Part shown: in pieces, positions 46,215-57,745 of the stretch
Layout of the letters: the number at the start of each line of letters is the position of its first letter
Numbering within the stretch: the stretch's first letter is position 1
Assembly (NCBI GenBank): GCA_022592435.1
Contig: JABYQS010000061.1
Span: 1-64,000, forward strand
Reading direction: 5' to 3'
DNA length: 64,000 bases
DNA from: Cerioporus squamosus
Taxonomy: Eukaryota > Basidiomycota > Agaricomycetes > Polyporales > Polyporaceae
Notes under the pieces: model-generated
The model's database searches: none
What the model saw: only the letters and a program-made list of their open reading frames with translations
Told to the model about the DNA's origin: nothing
Made by a program: the position numbers and the translations under genes

Positions 46215-46804
46215 TCAGGCGGTGGTCGGGGGGTGGGCAGGGTTCTGCACGTCCGTGAGGACTTCGTCCAGGATCGTGACACGGCGGTTGTCGTTCGCCT
46301 TCACGGAAGTGTCGCGCGAGACGCTGTGCAAAGACGATGTCAACGAGGAGCTAATTATCTGGGTGAAGAGGACATACCCGACGTTCAGAGACGAGGTGAC
46401 GGTGCTCGAGGTGTGGCTACCGAACACGAAGAGCTTGCCGAAGACGGTGGCCTTAAAGAAGAGGCCGACGGTTCCAGTCTGCAGAACGATGTCAATCATT
46501 TGATGACCGGGGAACCTGTCGGGCATGCACTCACTACAACAGCAGGGTGGTCCTTCGTCACATCGGGGACGGAGACGACTCCGTTGAAGGCCACGTCCGC
46601 GCTGACGTCGTTCGTGATCTCGCCCTTGATCAACTTCTTGTACTGGTCCCGGGACATGGGCTTCCCGTTGACCTTGATAGAGACCTTGTGGGAGATGAAC
46701 GCGTCGAAGGCGGTGTCGAAGTCGTCGGCGGTCTTCGCGCTGTAGAGAGTAGTGATGTGTTGCTGAACCCAGTCGGGGAGGAGGAGAATGATGGGCTGAG
46801 ACAT
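46215..46804 (-). CDS. Small NTF2-like protein, copy 2 (159 aa)
   Basis: Exons 46804-46535, 46478-46378 and 46323-46215 encode 159 aa. It begins MSQPIILLLPDWVQQHITTLYSAKTADDF, then AFDAFISHKVSIKVNGKPMS, YKKLIKGEI and VAFNGVVSV. Exon 2 has FKATVFGKLFVFG and STVTSSLNV, and exon 3 RRVTILDEVLTDVQNP. The intron positions match copies 1 and 3, and the middle exon is again 101 nt. A TATA-like TATAAGA lies at 46896-46902 (minus strand), about 93 bp upstream. The fold is inferred from pattern. It lies next to and convergent with the terpene synthase, so a role as accessory isomerase/cyclase or ligand carrier is conceivable but unproven. Confidence 0.8.
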
Positions 46805-48311
46805 GATTGCGGTGCGTGTAAAGTGAAGGAAGAGTGGGTATGCGAAGGGGAGTTGTGGACGACTGAGGAGGCCAAGGTACAACGGAAGGCGTCCTTCTTA
46901 TACTCCTATGTCCGTATAAGTCACCCGAGATAGTCTGAGCCTGTGACGCGACGGTTCCGACTCCCGAGGCTCGAGCGGAGGTCGCCCCCTCAGCTGCCCG
47001 GTCATATGTCAAGGACGACCTGTACACTGGCGTAAGTCGTGGTGAACTATTCCTATCCGTGATACGCAGCAACGACGCTCACCATGGACCGGAGCGCCGC
47101 TGGCACATATCCACATTCGTGCATGAAACGGCGCCGGGTAGTGGGTAGGACTCCCTGGGAGCGTTTCTCTTTGGCGAAGCGCACCCGTCTCGGTAGGCCT
47201 TATGACGTCCTCAGCTAGCAGCACCGGTTAGATGTGCTATGTTGAAGTTCCCCTCTGCATGCGCGCTCAGATGGATATGAGCTCCATTCTCCGGACTGGC
47301 CTCCGCTGGTACCGGAAGGAGCCGCATAAGGCTTCCTGCTCTACCGTACACTGTCACAATGCTCATTGTAAGATGGAGTAAGATGGAAGTATATGGAAAC
47401 GGACTCACAGCGACGGTCCCACGGGGAGCGGCAAACAATGAATTAGATGCGGATGCAGGACCGTCGCAAATGCGCCGGGGTGAAGCTCCGTTCCTCACGC
47501 TAGCGTGGAATTTTGGGCCGGAGATGGAGGCCTTTGAAGCGACAATCTGTCAGTGGCCAGCGAAGGAGAGCGCAGCAGTTAACAATGGAGGGAAACGCAG
47601 CGGTAGCACGCCTTTCAAAGGCGTCAAGCCGCGCCATCCTCAGGCTATAGCCTGAGCTCCGCCGACTTGTCAAGTACGTCAGCTCCGAGTCGCTCGCCGC
47701 CCCTGGAGCAATCAAGGCCTGATTGTGCCTGTAAAGCCCCATAGTCTAAACCTAAAGTCACCGCTTCTGCACTGGCAGGCGTTTACCATCAGAGTCTTGA
47801 CATGGAGCTGCAGGGACGACGCGGACCGGCCCTTGTACCACCGACTAAGTACTAGGAGAGGGAGGGCTCGTGGCATCACTAAACTTCAAGACGCAAGAAA
47901 GCGGGTACTTACTCACTATGACTGACTGTACGTCGCCGTCAGACTGCGGTACAGATTTCACAGTCGTTACCAGCAAGTCAAAGTCGCAAGCAAAGAACAA
48001 GCACTGCCCTTGCTCCGAGTCCTAGGTGACGCGTCTGCAAGGTGACCCGTGACATAACGTGCTTCGTCACGGCGGCCAAACCACAACTTCCGCGCGGACA
48101 GCCGCTGCGGCAGAGCATGTCGCGTACTTCTGACTCGACATCTGACAGGGCGCGCCTTTGGTTATAGAATAGGTTTACGACCCATTTTTCAACATTATCT
48201 TACGGGTTCGCCGCACATGTGTATTCATCCAAAAGTCGAACTAGCAAGAGCGTCCACTGGGCGAACTTATCATATTGCAGGGTTATTGTCGACTCTCCAT
48301 AAGCAGCACTT
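46805..48311. other. Intergenic between NTF2-like copies 2 and 3
   Basis: About 1.5 kb with only the TATA-like element of copy 2 (46896-46902) and domain-less frames. Nothing else was recognised. Confidence 0.45.
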
Positions 48312-48933
48312 TCAGGAATTAGTGCCAGACTGCGCGGGAGGAGGCGGGAAGGTGATCGGGTTCTCGACGTCGGTGAGTACTTCGTCAAGGAAGGACACGC
48401 GACGATTGTCGAACTCCTTCACGGATGGGTCCGTGGTAACACTACGAAACAATCGAGGGGTCAATAGGAATTCACAAACGAGGGAGGATATCTATACGTA
48501 CACGACATTCAGAGACGAGGTGACGGTGCTTGTTTGGCGTTGGCCAAGAGTGAAGATCCTCCCGAGCACGGTAGCCTTGAAAAACACCCCGGCAGATCCA
48601 GCCTGTCGCGGCAGTGAGTACGCCAGCTTCGAACATAGATTCTACGCCAAGACATACCTGAGTGGGACGGAAAGTCTCCGCGTTGTCCAGGACAGTAACA
48701 GTGCCGTTGAACGCGACGGTTGCACCGTCGTCGTTCTTGATCTCGCCCATGATCAACGCCTTGTACTGGTCGCGCGACATCGGCTTTCCGTTGACCTTGA
48801 TGGTGACGTTCTGGGAGATAAACGCGTCGAATGCAGAGTTGAAGTCATCGGAGGTCTTCGCACTGTAGAGACTCGTGATGTGCTGCTGAACCCAGCTGTC
48901 GAGAGTGAGGAGGATGGGGACGGCCTGAGACAT
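48312..48933 (-). CDS. Small NTF2-like protein, copy 3
   Basis: Three exons like copies 1 and 2. Exon 1 starts at 48933 (MSQAVPILLTLDSWVQQHI) and includes LYSAKTSDDF, AFDAFISQNVTIKVNGK and YKALIMGEI. Exon 2 encodes AGSAGVFFKATVLGRIFTLG and STVTSSLNV. The last exon carries RRVSFLDEVLTDVENP and a Pro-rich end, with the stop at 48314-48312. An in-frame ATG four codons upstream (48945) is less likely, because MSQ is shared with copy 2. The gene is intact and in the same orientation as copy 2, which suggests tandem duplication. Function unknown. Confidence 0.8.
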
Positions 48934-50240
48934 GGTGACGTGCAAGATGAGTGAAGTGAAGCCGTTGGCCGGAAAGGCGAAGCTTTTGTGCGCCGTACGT
49001 GCGCCAGTAAGCGTGTAGCGGTTGGCATGAGAAAGGCAATGTCCACCACCACACTCCTGACCGACTTTGTTCCGTGTGGCAGCGGCGCAGGGAGCAGGGC
49101 GCTGGTCGACTCAGTGCGAGCGGTCGTGGCGGCCCCCGGCCTAGTACTTAGTGACATATTGGAATGATGAGCTTCACATCTCGGGGAGTAAACCTAACAC
49201 ATACCCGTCCATGAAACCACTCCAGGATGCCGGTGTCCAGGCGCAGGGACGGGCGCGCAGGGTTGTCAGCTACTGCGGACAGCCGACCCGTGAAGGGCGA
49301 GCTCCACCAAGGAGCCGGTACGCTCTAGTACTGCGTGTGTCCGCGTACGACCGGAGGAGCCAGCGGGGTCATAGGATGGACCAGTTCCATAGTCTTGAGT
49401 CTGGTACGTGTATGACAGCTCAGCGCCAGGCCGCATCTTCCGGAAGTTGATTGCTGTGGTGTTGGCAGTTGCACGCCATCGTCTGCTCGACCAAATCCAT
49501 GCATGGTCCACGACTCCTCCACAACCCAAGCACGCTGTAAGCTGAATCCCGGTCGACGGAACAGCCTGATGTCACGGTGGTGGTATGGTAAGGTAGTCCG
49601 GGAGAGAGGAGGGCGAACAGTCAAGTGAGTTCGATCTTCTGGTATGAGGTGGGATTGGGAACATAAACAAGCGTAGCCGACAACACATCAGTGTAGAGGG
49701 GGGCCATGACCAGATCTAGATGAGTGCAAGAACGACGAGAGCCTGCCGCGACTCTTAGACCGGAAAGTGCCGGATGCGTAAGACCCATTAGGTTGGGTAA
49801 GTACCATGTTTCAACTCCGATAAGCAAAAGCTCGCGCCTCCGAACACTCCAACTTCTCTGCTGCTACACTCATACTACCACGGATAACCATCCAGATTTC
49901 ACGACGCTACTTGCTCGCAATACGATGATATGCTCAAGTCGAACATCTCTCTGGTTGAGCATGATCCTCCGGGTTCTGGCCTAGTCAGTGGTATCGTCAA
50001 AACGCAGAACCAATACTTAGCTCGACCCCACAGACTCCGGCGACATTCAAGTTGGTGCGCATCCGCTCCAGACCCGCCGGGACGGCCTTCAGCCTTCAGC
50101 CCACAGGGGAGGACCTCATATCTCAAGGATCAGTACGAAGGCGACAACATCCGACCTATCCGGATGTTGTTTGGATCACACTCGCCTTGAGCAATCCGTG
50201 GTTGAGAGCACTAGCAAATGATCGTTCGTAGTGGTAGCTA
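48934..50240. other. Intergenic
   Basis: About 1.3 kb between NTF2-like copy 3 and the reductase pair. No supported feature. Confidence 0.5.
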
Positions 50241-51540
50241 CTACCGAGTTTCGTGAGGATGCATGATCAACCTGACGCCGCTGACTTGGTTGTTGCGCAA
50301 TCTCTTCAAGCCCGCAGGCACCGCCCTCAAGCCACCCCTCAGCACCTCGTGTGGCGTTGCCTAGGAGGCATGTCCCATTCAGCAACGAACCTCGACAATA
50401 TGATGACTTTCAAACGAACCTTGATCACGCCCTCTTCGATCAGGCCTGGGAGCTTCGGCAAGAGGCCCGACAGGGCGCCCTTGTTCTGCTCCGTCGACTG
50501 TAGGCCTCTCGCAATGATCCACTGGACCTCCTTGGGCTCACTGAGCTTCTGTATGAGCGGCTCCTTCCCTGGCAGGATGACGACCAGCTGACCGCCCGGT
50601 CTGACCGCCGCGGCTGAGAGTGTGATCGTGTCTTCTTCGACCACAGTCTCATAAGAGATGTCAACGAGGTCGCCCGCGATGGTCTTGATTTGCTCGATAG
50701 CCTTATCGTGAGGCAGCTTGCGGTCGATTACATGGGTCGCTCCCTGAGACTTCAGCAGTTCGGTGTTGTGGAGCGACGCCGTCGCGATAATGGGGCTAAA
50801 TCCAGACAGCTTCGCCCACTGCAGTGCTAGAGGAAGCGGGTCGTCAGACTTGCAGATGGTTTTCAATGTGCCCTCGACTCACCGAACTGTCCGACCTGGG
50901 TTGCGCCGCCATTGACAAAGAATGACTTGCCGGCGTACTTGCCGCGTCCGTCCTCCCAAGGCGGGGACATCCTGAGGGACTCGGTTCCGGGCTTATGACT
51001 ATAGAGTGAGTTCGCCACGGTCGACATGGGGCTGAATATCGTTACGCCTTCCTCGAACGGGATCCTGTCAGGAAGCTGAGAACAATAGTCAGCAAGATGC
51101 ACGCTCGTAAATCAATTGGGAACAGTCATACCTTCGAAACGATGTACGTCGGAACAGCGAGGTACTGCTGGAACGATCCGCGAACGGCATGTCCAGGCTC
51201 GTCACGCCAACCTTGGAATATGCTAGTGACAGCCATGGCGTCAGAAGACTGCATGGTGAGATGCAGGAGGAAGTCGGACTCACACTCGATCGCCCTTGCT
51301 GAAGCCGGTGACATCCGGTCCGACATCTTCGACGACGCCGGCCCCGTCGAAACCAAGGACCATAGGGTACGAGTCCTCCCACAGTCCCCAGGTAGGGATC
51401 TTCCAGTCCGCGGGCATGATACCTGCAGCCACGATCTTCACAAGCACCTGTCCGGAGGCAGGCTGCGGGGTCGGAACCTTCTGCAGCTCGGGCTGAGCGA
51501 ATGGAGCAGGATTGACGAGGGCGTTGTGCTGTGCAGACAT
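50241..51540 (-). CDS. Medium-chain (MDR) zinc-independent enoyl reductase-like oxidoreductase, copy 1
   Basis: NAD(P)H-dependent reductase of the MDR superfamily, ToxD/trans-enoyl-reductase-like. Exons run from 51540: MSAQHNALVNPAP, SGQVLVKIVAAGIMPADWK and YPMVLGFDGAGVVEDVGPDVTGFSKGDRV (GroES-like domain), then FQQYLAVPTYIVSK, FEEGVTIFSPMSTVANSLY, FFVNGGATQVGQF (nucleotide-binding Gly motif), KLSGFSPIIATAS, ATHVIDRKL, GGQLVVILPG, and a final exon starting ATPHEVLRGGL. The structural and catalytic zinc ligands are absent, as usual in this clade. A TATA-like TATATAC lies at 51604, about 65 bp upstream of the ATG. Tandem to a paralogue on the same strand. Such reductases serve secondary metabolism or detoxification; the substrate is unknown. 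Confidence 0.86.
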
Positions 51541-51978
51541 TGCTGATGATGCTGTGAGTATCGACGGAACGCTGCTATCCTGCCTGTTTATGTACTGTCA
51601 TGGTATATACCGATAGTTCGCAGGTTAGGTCGCAGCCTTGCAGGGTTTGTGAGCATCGCGACCCGAAGCCGCTGCAAAAGCGGGATCGGCGGGCACCGAC
51701 TCCGAACCCGACAAGTATTTTGCGGCGCCTATGAAAGAGTTCGTAAACGATGCTGATTAGAGACGATCCTTGCGATACAACTCGCGTGGACGCACCAAGC
51801 TTTCGTTAACGCCGTCTGCTGTCGCTTCACTGAAGGGCTGACTCATGCCAAGGTCACGGTCAGGGAAATGCGATGTACGGCCACGCACAGAAGCTCGTGG
51901 AGAGGTTCGCTGACGTGCAAAGGCTGACAATACTGTTCGTTATCGAGTCTACGAGGTACTGGAACACAATGAGGTCCA
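51541..51978. promoter_or_regulatory. Promoter region of reductase copy 1
   Basis: About 440 bp spacer between the tandem reductase genes. It contains a TATA-like GTATATACC at 51603-51611. No other element is recognised. Confidence 0.45.
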
Positions 51979-53287
51979 CTACTGTGTGTCGTGAGGACGG
52001 ACGACAAGTTTGACTCCACTGACTGCGTTACGCCGCAGCCGCTCTAAGCCAGCGGGCACGCCATCCAAGCCCCCCAGCAGCTCATACTTCGTGGGCTACA
52101 AGGTATACGTTCAGCATGTCAGCTACGTCACAGCCATGCATGCACGTACCTTCAACGCTCCTTCCTCCAGGAGCTCGGGGAGCTTCCGCCACAGCCCTGC
52201 GAGGGCGCCTTTGTTCCGCTCCGACGACTGGAAACCCCGCGCGATGACCCATTCGACATGTTTCGGGTCAAAGAGCTTCTTATAGAGCTCCTCCTTGTCA
52301 GGAAGGACGACGACGGCCTGGCCGCCCTCTTGTACGGCGGCAGCGGCAAGGGTGATTGTGCCGTCGTCAGAGACAGCGTCATACACAAGGTCGACAGGCC
52401 CTCCCGCGATAGCGCGAATTTCGGCGATGGTGCTCTCTTCAGAGAGCTTGCGGTCGATCACATGGGTCGCCCCGTAGAGCCTCACCAGTGAAGCGTTGTG
52501 CGAAGAAGCGGTCGTGATGATGGGGTTGTATCCCGAGAGTTTCGCGAACTGTATAGCTACATACATGGCACATGTGGGGTGACGTCAGTCCATGAACGGC
52601 GTTGAGTAGAATACCACAGACGCACCGAACAGACCGACTTGCGTCGCGCCACCGAGGATAAGGATAGACTTTCCGGAGTACTTGCCCCGGCCGTCCTCCC
52701 ACGGGGGAGACAGCTTGAGTGACTCCGTCCCCGGCTTGTGGCTGTACAGCGAGTTCGCAACCGTGGCGATCCCACTGAATAGCGTAGCTCCCTCTTCGAA
52801 GGACACTTGGTTAGGTATCTGTACGAAATCCGAAATGAGGTCAACGGGTTCGGCTGCAGAGAGGAGGAACGAAGACCTTTGCAACGACATGAGTCGGCAC
52901 CGCAAGGTACTGCTGGAACGTGCCATGGAACAGCTGCGCCTCCTCGTCGCGCCAGCCTTGGAAGATCCTGCCGACCTCACTCTCGTCAGCGGTTTATAGG
53001 ACGATGGATAACCCAAATGCAGTCACTCACACATGGTCACGCTTACTGAAGTCTTTGACGTCACTGGCAACATCCACCACCTCACCAGCGCCGTCGAAGC
53101 CGAAGACGATGGGATAGGACTCGGGCCATGCCTTCCACTCCTGCGTCTTCCAGTCGGCAGGGTTGAGAGCGGCGGCTAGAACCTTGACGAGGACCTGTCC
53201 GGAGACAGGGGTCGGTCGAGGAACAGACTGGACCGCGTGGGTCCCGGTGGGTGTGGGGAGTACGAGGGCCTTTTGCAGTTCAGACAT
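51979..53287 (-). CDS. Medium-chain (MDR) zinc-independent enoyl reductase-like oxidoreductase, copy 2
   Basis: Paralogue of the gene at 50241 with the same exon layout. MSELQKALVLPTP, SGQVLVKVLAAALNPADWK, YPIVFGFDGAGEVVDVASDV, then GTFQQYLAVPTHVVAK, FEEGATLFSGIATVANSLY, ILGGATQVGLF, KLSGYNPIITTAS, ATHVIDRKL and GGQAVVVLPDKEEL. The last exon ends SGVKLVVRPHDTQ with the stop at 51981-51979. Both copies share NSLYSHKPGTESL and PPWEDGRGKY, so the duplication is fairly recent. A strong TATA-like element (CATATATAG, 53331-53339) lies only about 48 bp from the ATG. Expected to be cytosolic. Confidence 0.86.
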
Positions 53288-53811
53288 CGTGGATCAGTGA
53301 ATGCTGCGTCTGAGAGCTAGCGTTTACTTTCATATATAGACTGGCGGATGGGTGGGTGGGTCAGCTCTCACGACAGGGCCATGGCCGCAACGCAAATCGG
53401 GTTCAGAGAGAGTAGAGCCATGTTGACGCGATCGCAGAGAACGAACCCGCCATACACATTGGTTGGGATAGTGGCTGGTAGACACAGCAGACGTAGGTCG
53501 CTGAGTAAGTGGTTGGCATCTGTGTGCTGATTCAGCCGGTATCGGATGCTGAATAGGAGGTGAAACAGTACGTACCACAGACACTGCTGCTCGCTGTGAG
53601 TATGTGTAATCAAAGAGATGAAGACCGAGGTCCGGGGATGCGGCCAGGGTCTCACGACTACTGCGACTCGTGGTCACAAGTATTTCATAGACGTCCAGCA
53701 CCACCAACAAGAACACTACTCGACAGTGTGCGCTCATCGCGCGCTACGACCTACCAAGGGTAGTGCCCCGAATGACATCTCAATGACGTGGACCTGACCT
53801 GTAGATCACGT
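53288..53811. other. Intergenic with TATA element of reductase copy 2
   Basis: Holds CATATATAG at 53331-53339 and the 3' flank of the pseudouridine synthase gene. The overlapping short frames have no motif. Confidence 0.5.
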
Positions 53812-55277
53812 CTACGGAAGCCGCAAGTTGCTCATCGCCTCGGTTTCTCCCCGGGGATGGCGAGAAGCTCCATACCACCGCCCTCCCAGTTGCTGCACCG
53901 CATCCTCGACTGTCTCACCTTCTTCGGGCAGGACGATGTCTGGACCCCGAACCTTCTTGCCGTCCGCCCATACGCCCCCGAGGACGTCGTCCCGGTCAAG
54001 AGGAATTCCGGCCTGCTCGCATAGGTTGACGAATGACGGTGGCAAGGGCGCGCCGACGGTCAGGCGGAACTTGGACGGCCGATACCTCTGCGGACAAGGT
54101 CGTTAGTGGTGGAAAGCAAGGACGTAGGGGATAACGCACGTGAAGCGAGAACCTTGATGAGTGTAGGAACAGGCCCCATGGGATGGGTATTGTGCGTTTG
54201 ATGGTCTTCAGTACGGACGACTTCGGATCCATGTACAGGTTGTCGCCGAGGATAGGTGCTGACGAACGAAGTTAGCCGACGTGAGGGTTCCAGCGGGACA
54301 TATCAGGCGCACTTACTGAGCAGGTGTTGTGCAAGGTGCACACGGAGCTGATGCTTAAGCCCAGTATGCAGGTGTAATCGAAGAAGCGATAGAGGAACCT
54401 TCGGCTGCGGAGCGAGACAAGCAAGTAGAGGTAGGTAAGATGTCAAGTACCACAAGCACATCCGAACACGTACCGAGCTCGCGACGACCTCGTACTCGCT
54501 GACTGCATCCTTGGTCCAGTTCTCCCCGCGCAAACGAGGATTCGGCAGCTCATGTCGGTCTCGCTCGAACACGCCATTGATGTCAGGTATGCGAACCCAG
54601 CCATCTCGGCAATCGAGCTTGGTCTCGATGTATCCGTGCGGCTTCTTGAATGCGGAAGCGTCTCCGCAGACCAGAGCGAGGTAGGACTTCTCGACCTCTC
54701 CAGTGGAGATCTGTCGGGAAAAGTCCTTCGAGCTTTCGTATGTGCACGCCAGTGCCAGCGCGCCGGTCGTAGGCTAAGCATACTATGAGTCAGCTCCAGC
54801 CGTCGCTCCAATCTCGCGCAGCTTACCTTGTCGAGCCTATGGAGGGTTCGTAGTGGCTCCTTCATCCCAAGGTATTCGCGAAGGTCTGACAGAAAATGAG
54901 CCTCAACCACGTTCCGTTCTTGGTAAACGCAACAGGCACATACCCTCTACGAACGTCCTGAATATGTTCGTATCGACGTTGGGGTTCTGCAAAGCCAAAT
55001 TCATGAGCACTCATGTTCATGTCGCGGAGCAACACGGCGGAGCACTCACGGCGGCGATATTGCGCGGATCCGCGAGCTGAGCGATCATGCCATTCGGTTT
55101 GTTGATCACCACCAGTCCACGGTCAGCATACAGGAGTAATTTCTCCGGGGATATACTGTAAACCGGCCCTTTTCCTTGACCGCGAACTTGGTATGAGCCC
55201 CGCGCGGGTTTCCTGGGCACGCGAGCCTTCGGTGATCTCAAACGGGCAGGATTCGCCGCAGGAAAAGGACGGTTCAT
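53812..55277 (-). CDS. RluA-family RNA pseudouridine synthase
   Basis: Isomerises uridine to pseudouridine in RNA. Several exons from 55277. An Arg/Ala/Pro-rich N-terminus with few acidic residues (RLRSPKARVPRKPARG) could be a mitochondrial presequence. Then LLYADRGLVVINKPNGMIAQL (motif I), LRTLHRLDK followed by PTTGALALACTYESS across an intron (motif II, HRLDxxTTG with the catalytic Asp), STGEVEKSYLALVCG, LRLHLHTGLKHQLRVHLAQHL (motif III), PILGDNLY, and a C-terminal extension ending NLRLP. All junctions keep frame. Presumably acts on mitochondrial rRNA or tRNA; the target is inferred only. Divergent from the gene at 55373. Confidence 0.88.
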
Positions 55278-55372
55278 ATCTGTAGAACGGCATCAGATGA
55301 TTGTAGGCAGCTCACGTCTATGCCCGACCAACCTTATGGTTATGTAGCGAAGTCGAAGTTCAGTTTCACGCC

Positions 55373-56107
55373 GTGACGAGGCTCCGCGCAGGGAGGCACT
55401 CGCAACTCCGACCCATAAGCGGAGAACTCCGATCACAAATTCCGGATTCCGATCAAATGGCGTGTAGCGGCGTTCCAATCATTTACCAATCGCTCCCGCC
55501 ATCTTCGCATGACGTGCACACCATGAAGGACTCCATTTACAAGCGGCAATTTGACGATGCCCGCGATGGTTCACTTGTTGTAATCTCAGTCGCAGTGACC
55601 GGAACAGGCACTGTCAGCACGACCGTAGACGACGCCGACAAAGGTTTCTACCACTGGTACCTCACGCTGAACCTCGACACAGGCACAGATACCACTGCTC
55701 CTACACGCACAATCACACTGGACTCCCAGCCAACAAACTACCCAGAGGCCACCATGATCATAAAGTCGCAGCCACCCTGCGCCGACCCCAGCAAAGTCGA
55801 AATCACAATACCCACCGTCGGCGCGCCACAGGCCTCGGAGCTGATCGACTACCTGATCAGCGAGGGCATGGCGCGCTACGTGTATGCTGACGGGGGGTTC
55901 GGGTGCAGGTGGTGGTGCCGCGTTGCGCTCCAGAAGCTGGAGACGAAGGGATGGGTCGAGAAGGGCGCGGAGGACAAATATGTGGCATTGCAGCAGGAAT
56001 GCGCCGAGAGGGACCCGGGCAGGTTCCCGCCGTTCCTGAAGAAGGGCACGTTCATGGACAAGGTGGGACACGCGTTCAGATCATGCATGCACACGATGTC
56101 TGACTGA
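55373..56107 (+). CDS. DUF7770-like fungal protein of unknown function
   Basis: An uninterrupted frame of 244 codons. Features: FYHWYLTLNLD, TRTITLDSQPTN, a strand-rich middle, and YVYADGGFGCRWWCRVALQKLETKGW followed by FPPFLKKGTF. This order (HW strand, then GGxGCRxWC and a C-terminal KGTF) resembles the DUF7770 family of fungi, recalled from pattern. The start is uncertain: ATGs at 55373, 55457 and 55523 are all in frame, and the last has the best context (CACCATGAAG). The 3' end could instead be spliced (GTGGGA..GGGCAG), ending two codons after TFMDK. No targeting signal. Function unknown. Confidence 0.6.
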   Translation: MTRLRAGRHSQLRPISGELRSQIPDSDQMACSGVPIIYQSLPPSSHDVHTMKDSIYKRQFDDARDGSLVVISVAVTGTGTVSTTVDDADKGFYHWYLTLNLDTGTDTTAPTRTITLDSQPTNYPEATMIIKSQPPCADPSKVEITIPTVGAPQASELIDYLISEGMARYVYADGGFGCRWWCRVALQKLETKGWVEKGAEDKYVALQQECAERDPGRFPPFLKKGTFMDKVGHAFRSCMHTMSD

Positions 56108-56211
56108 CCTTGGGCAGGACTGATGCAGGGGCCCAGGCGGCACGAATCTTCATCTCCGTGGTCGTGTAGTATACTAGTACATGCTGGGTATCGGCGCGGA
56201 GGGTGAAGTCG

Positions 56212-57451
56212 CTATCGACCGAGGCGAAGTAGTCTCCGCAGCCAGCCTCCACCAAATTCTTCTGGTGGCGGATTAGCAGGTGGTGGCGCCACAGGCTCGC
56301 CAGACACGGCTGCCTCGCGGTATCGTCGTTTGTACTCCGCAGGGGTCTCTCCCGTCGTTCCATGCTTCCAAATGCCTCTCCTTGCATTCCTGCGGACCCC
56401 GCGTGAGCAAAGGGGAAGAGCCATGAGATAGTACTGGTACTCACTGAGCTTCCGACTGCACACGCAAGAACTCCTCCACCCCTCGCAGACCGTACTCTGC
56501 CCCCGCCTGCTCGTACACTGAGCCCCAGCCCGCTCGGAGCATCTCGAGCGGGAGGTTCTTTCCGGTCGCGAATAGTCCGGGGAGAAACCGCGGCTTCAGA
56601 TGTGGAACGGCGACCTGTGAGGCAGAGAGTTAGTCCCGGGGTACCTATAATATGTGCCGTAGACAGTACTCACGATGCGACCATACTGGTCTCGTCGAAT
56701 CAGTTGGCAGTAGACGAACTTGTTCTCGACCTGGCTCTTCAGCCATGCCAAGCTTTCCTCCGCGAAGGGTTGTGCCGCACGACCAAAGTGACCTGCCTGA
56801 ACCCGCGTCCTAAATACGCATTGTCCGTTCACGCACACGCGGAAATGACATACCTCTGGCGCATCCACCCCAGCCATCCGTATGTGAATGGTCTTGTCCT
56901 TGAGGTCCGCTGCCCCAAACGTGAGCTCCGTGCATCCCGAACAGCAGACCCTCAAAGCGCACCTCGTCCGAGCGGAATCCTCCTGAACTTCAGCGGCCAC
57001 CTCCATCCAATGCCCGGGGTATGGTACAGCCTGAAGTTGTCCGCGTCACCCACACTGCGCACCACCACCCACCGAACACGTCGAGACGCAGTCGTCAGAC
57101 TCCGACGCACGGCCTAGCAAGGGTGGGGGGCAAGCACCTGGTCACGTATCCCTTGATCCACCGTCGGCGCGCGAGCATGTCCGGGGTGACCCAGTCCGCG
57201 TTCGGGATGCGGCGCAGGTATCGCGCATAGACATACTGCGCGCCCAGGCCGAAGAGGACACCTACGACGAACGTCGTCGATCCGAGGACAGGCGGGGGTA
57301 TGGAGGAGAGTCGGGCGAGGAGGGCTGCCTTGTCCTCCTCGATGACTTTCTTGAGTCGTGCGACGTCGTCCTTCACCACGTTCGACGCAGATGAAGGTGT
57401 TGTCGCAGAGGACGTGGATGATGGACTCGAACTCCAGGGTATCCAGGTCAT
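56212..57451 (-). CDS. LCL3: LCL3-like staphylococcal-nuclease-fold endonuclease, mitochondrial membrane
   Basis: Putative Ca-dependent nuclease anchored in a mitochondrial membrane. Exon 1 (from 57451) carries a Ser-rich start, a Lys/Glu segment and a transmembrane helix ([22 protein letters not shown]) before WIKGYVTR. The SNase domain follows: [29 protein letters not shown] (metal-site Asp), [27 protein letters not shown] (catalytic Arg region), [22 protein letters not shown], ending in [10 protein letters not shown] and a Pro-rich tail with stop at 56212. The order and spacing match LCL3 of other fungi, with a tryptophan/arginine-rich insert between the first two blocks. Head to head with TAH18, whose ATG is 295 bp away. 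Confidence 0.88.
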
Positions 57452-57745
57452 GAAGGATGATGGGAGGTGAATGTCAAGATGATGGTGGTATAGCTACAAG
57501 CACGCTGCCCACCAAGCGCTCAGGTCACTCTCTGGAGATACGATATGTCGCAGATGGTGGGTGACGGGGCTAGTTTGCTCAATGGGAGGCGCAACGTAAC
57601 ACGGTCAAACTTGTGAGATTGATGTCGTCGTCGTCGCCATCATGAGAGTCGAGGAGATCGTGTATCTAAACCGCCGTCGCCGTCGGTGGCGGGCGGAGAG
57701 GGGCGGAGGCGCATCTAAGCGCTGCCGCGAAATTATCTGATAACG
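57452..57745. promoter_or_regulatory. Bidirectional promoter of LCL3 and TAH18
   Basis: 294-bp divergent intergenic region. No strong TATA box was seen; a GTCGTCGTC run and a GGCGG-rich part near 57690 are the only notable composition. Confidence 0.5.
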
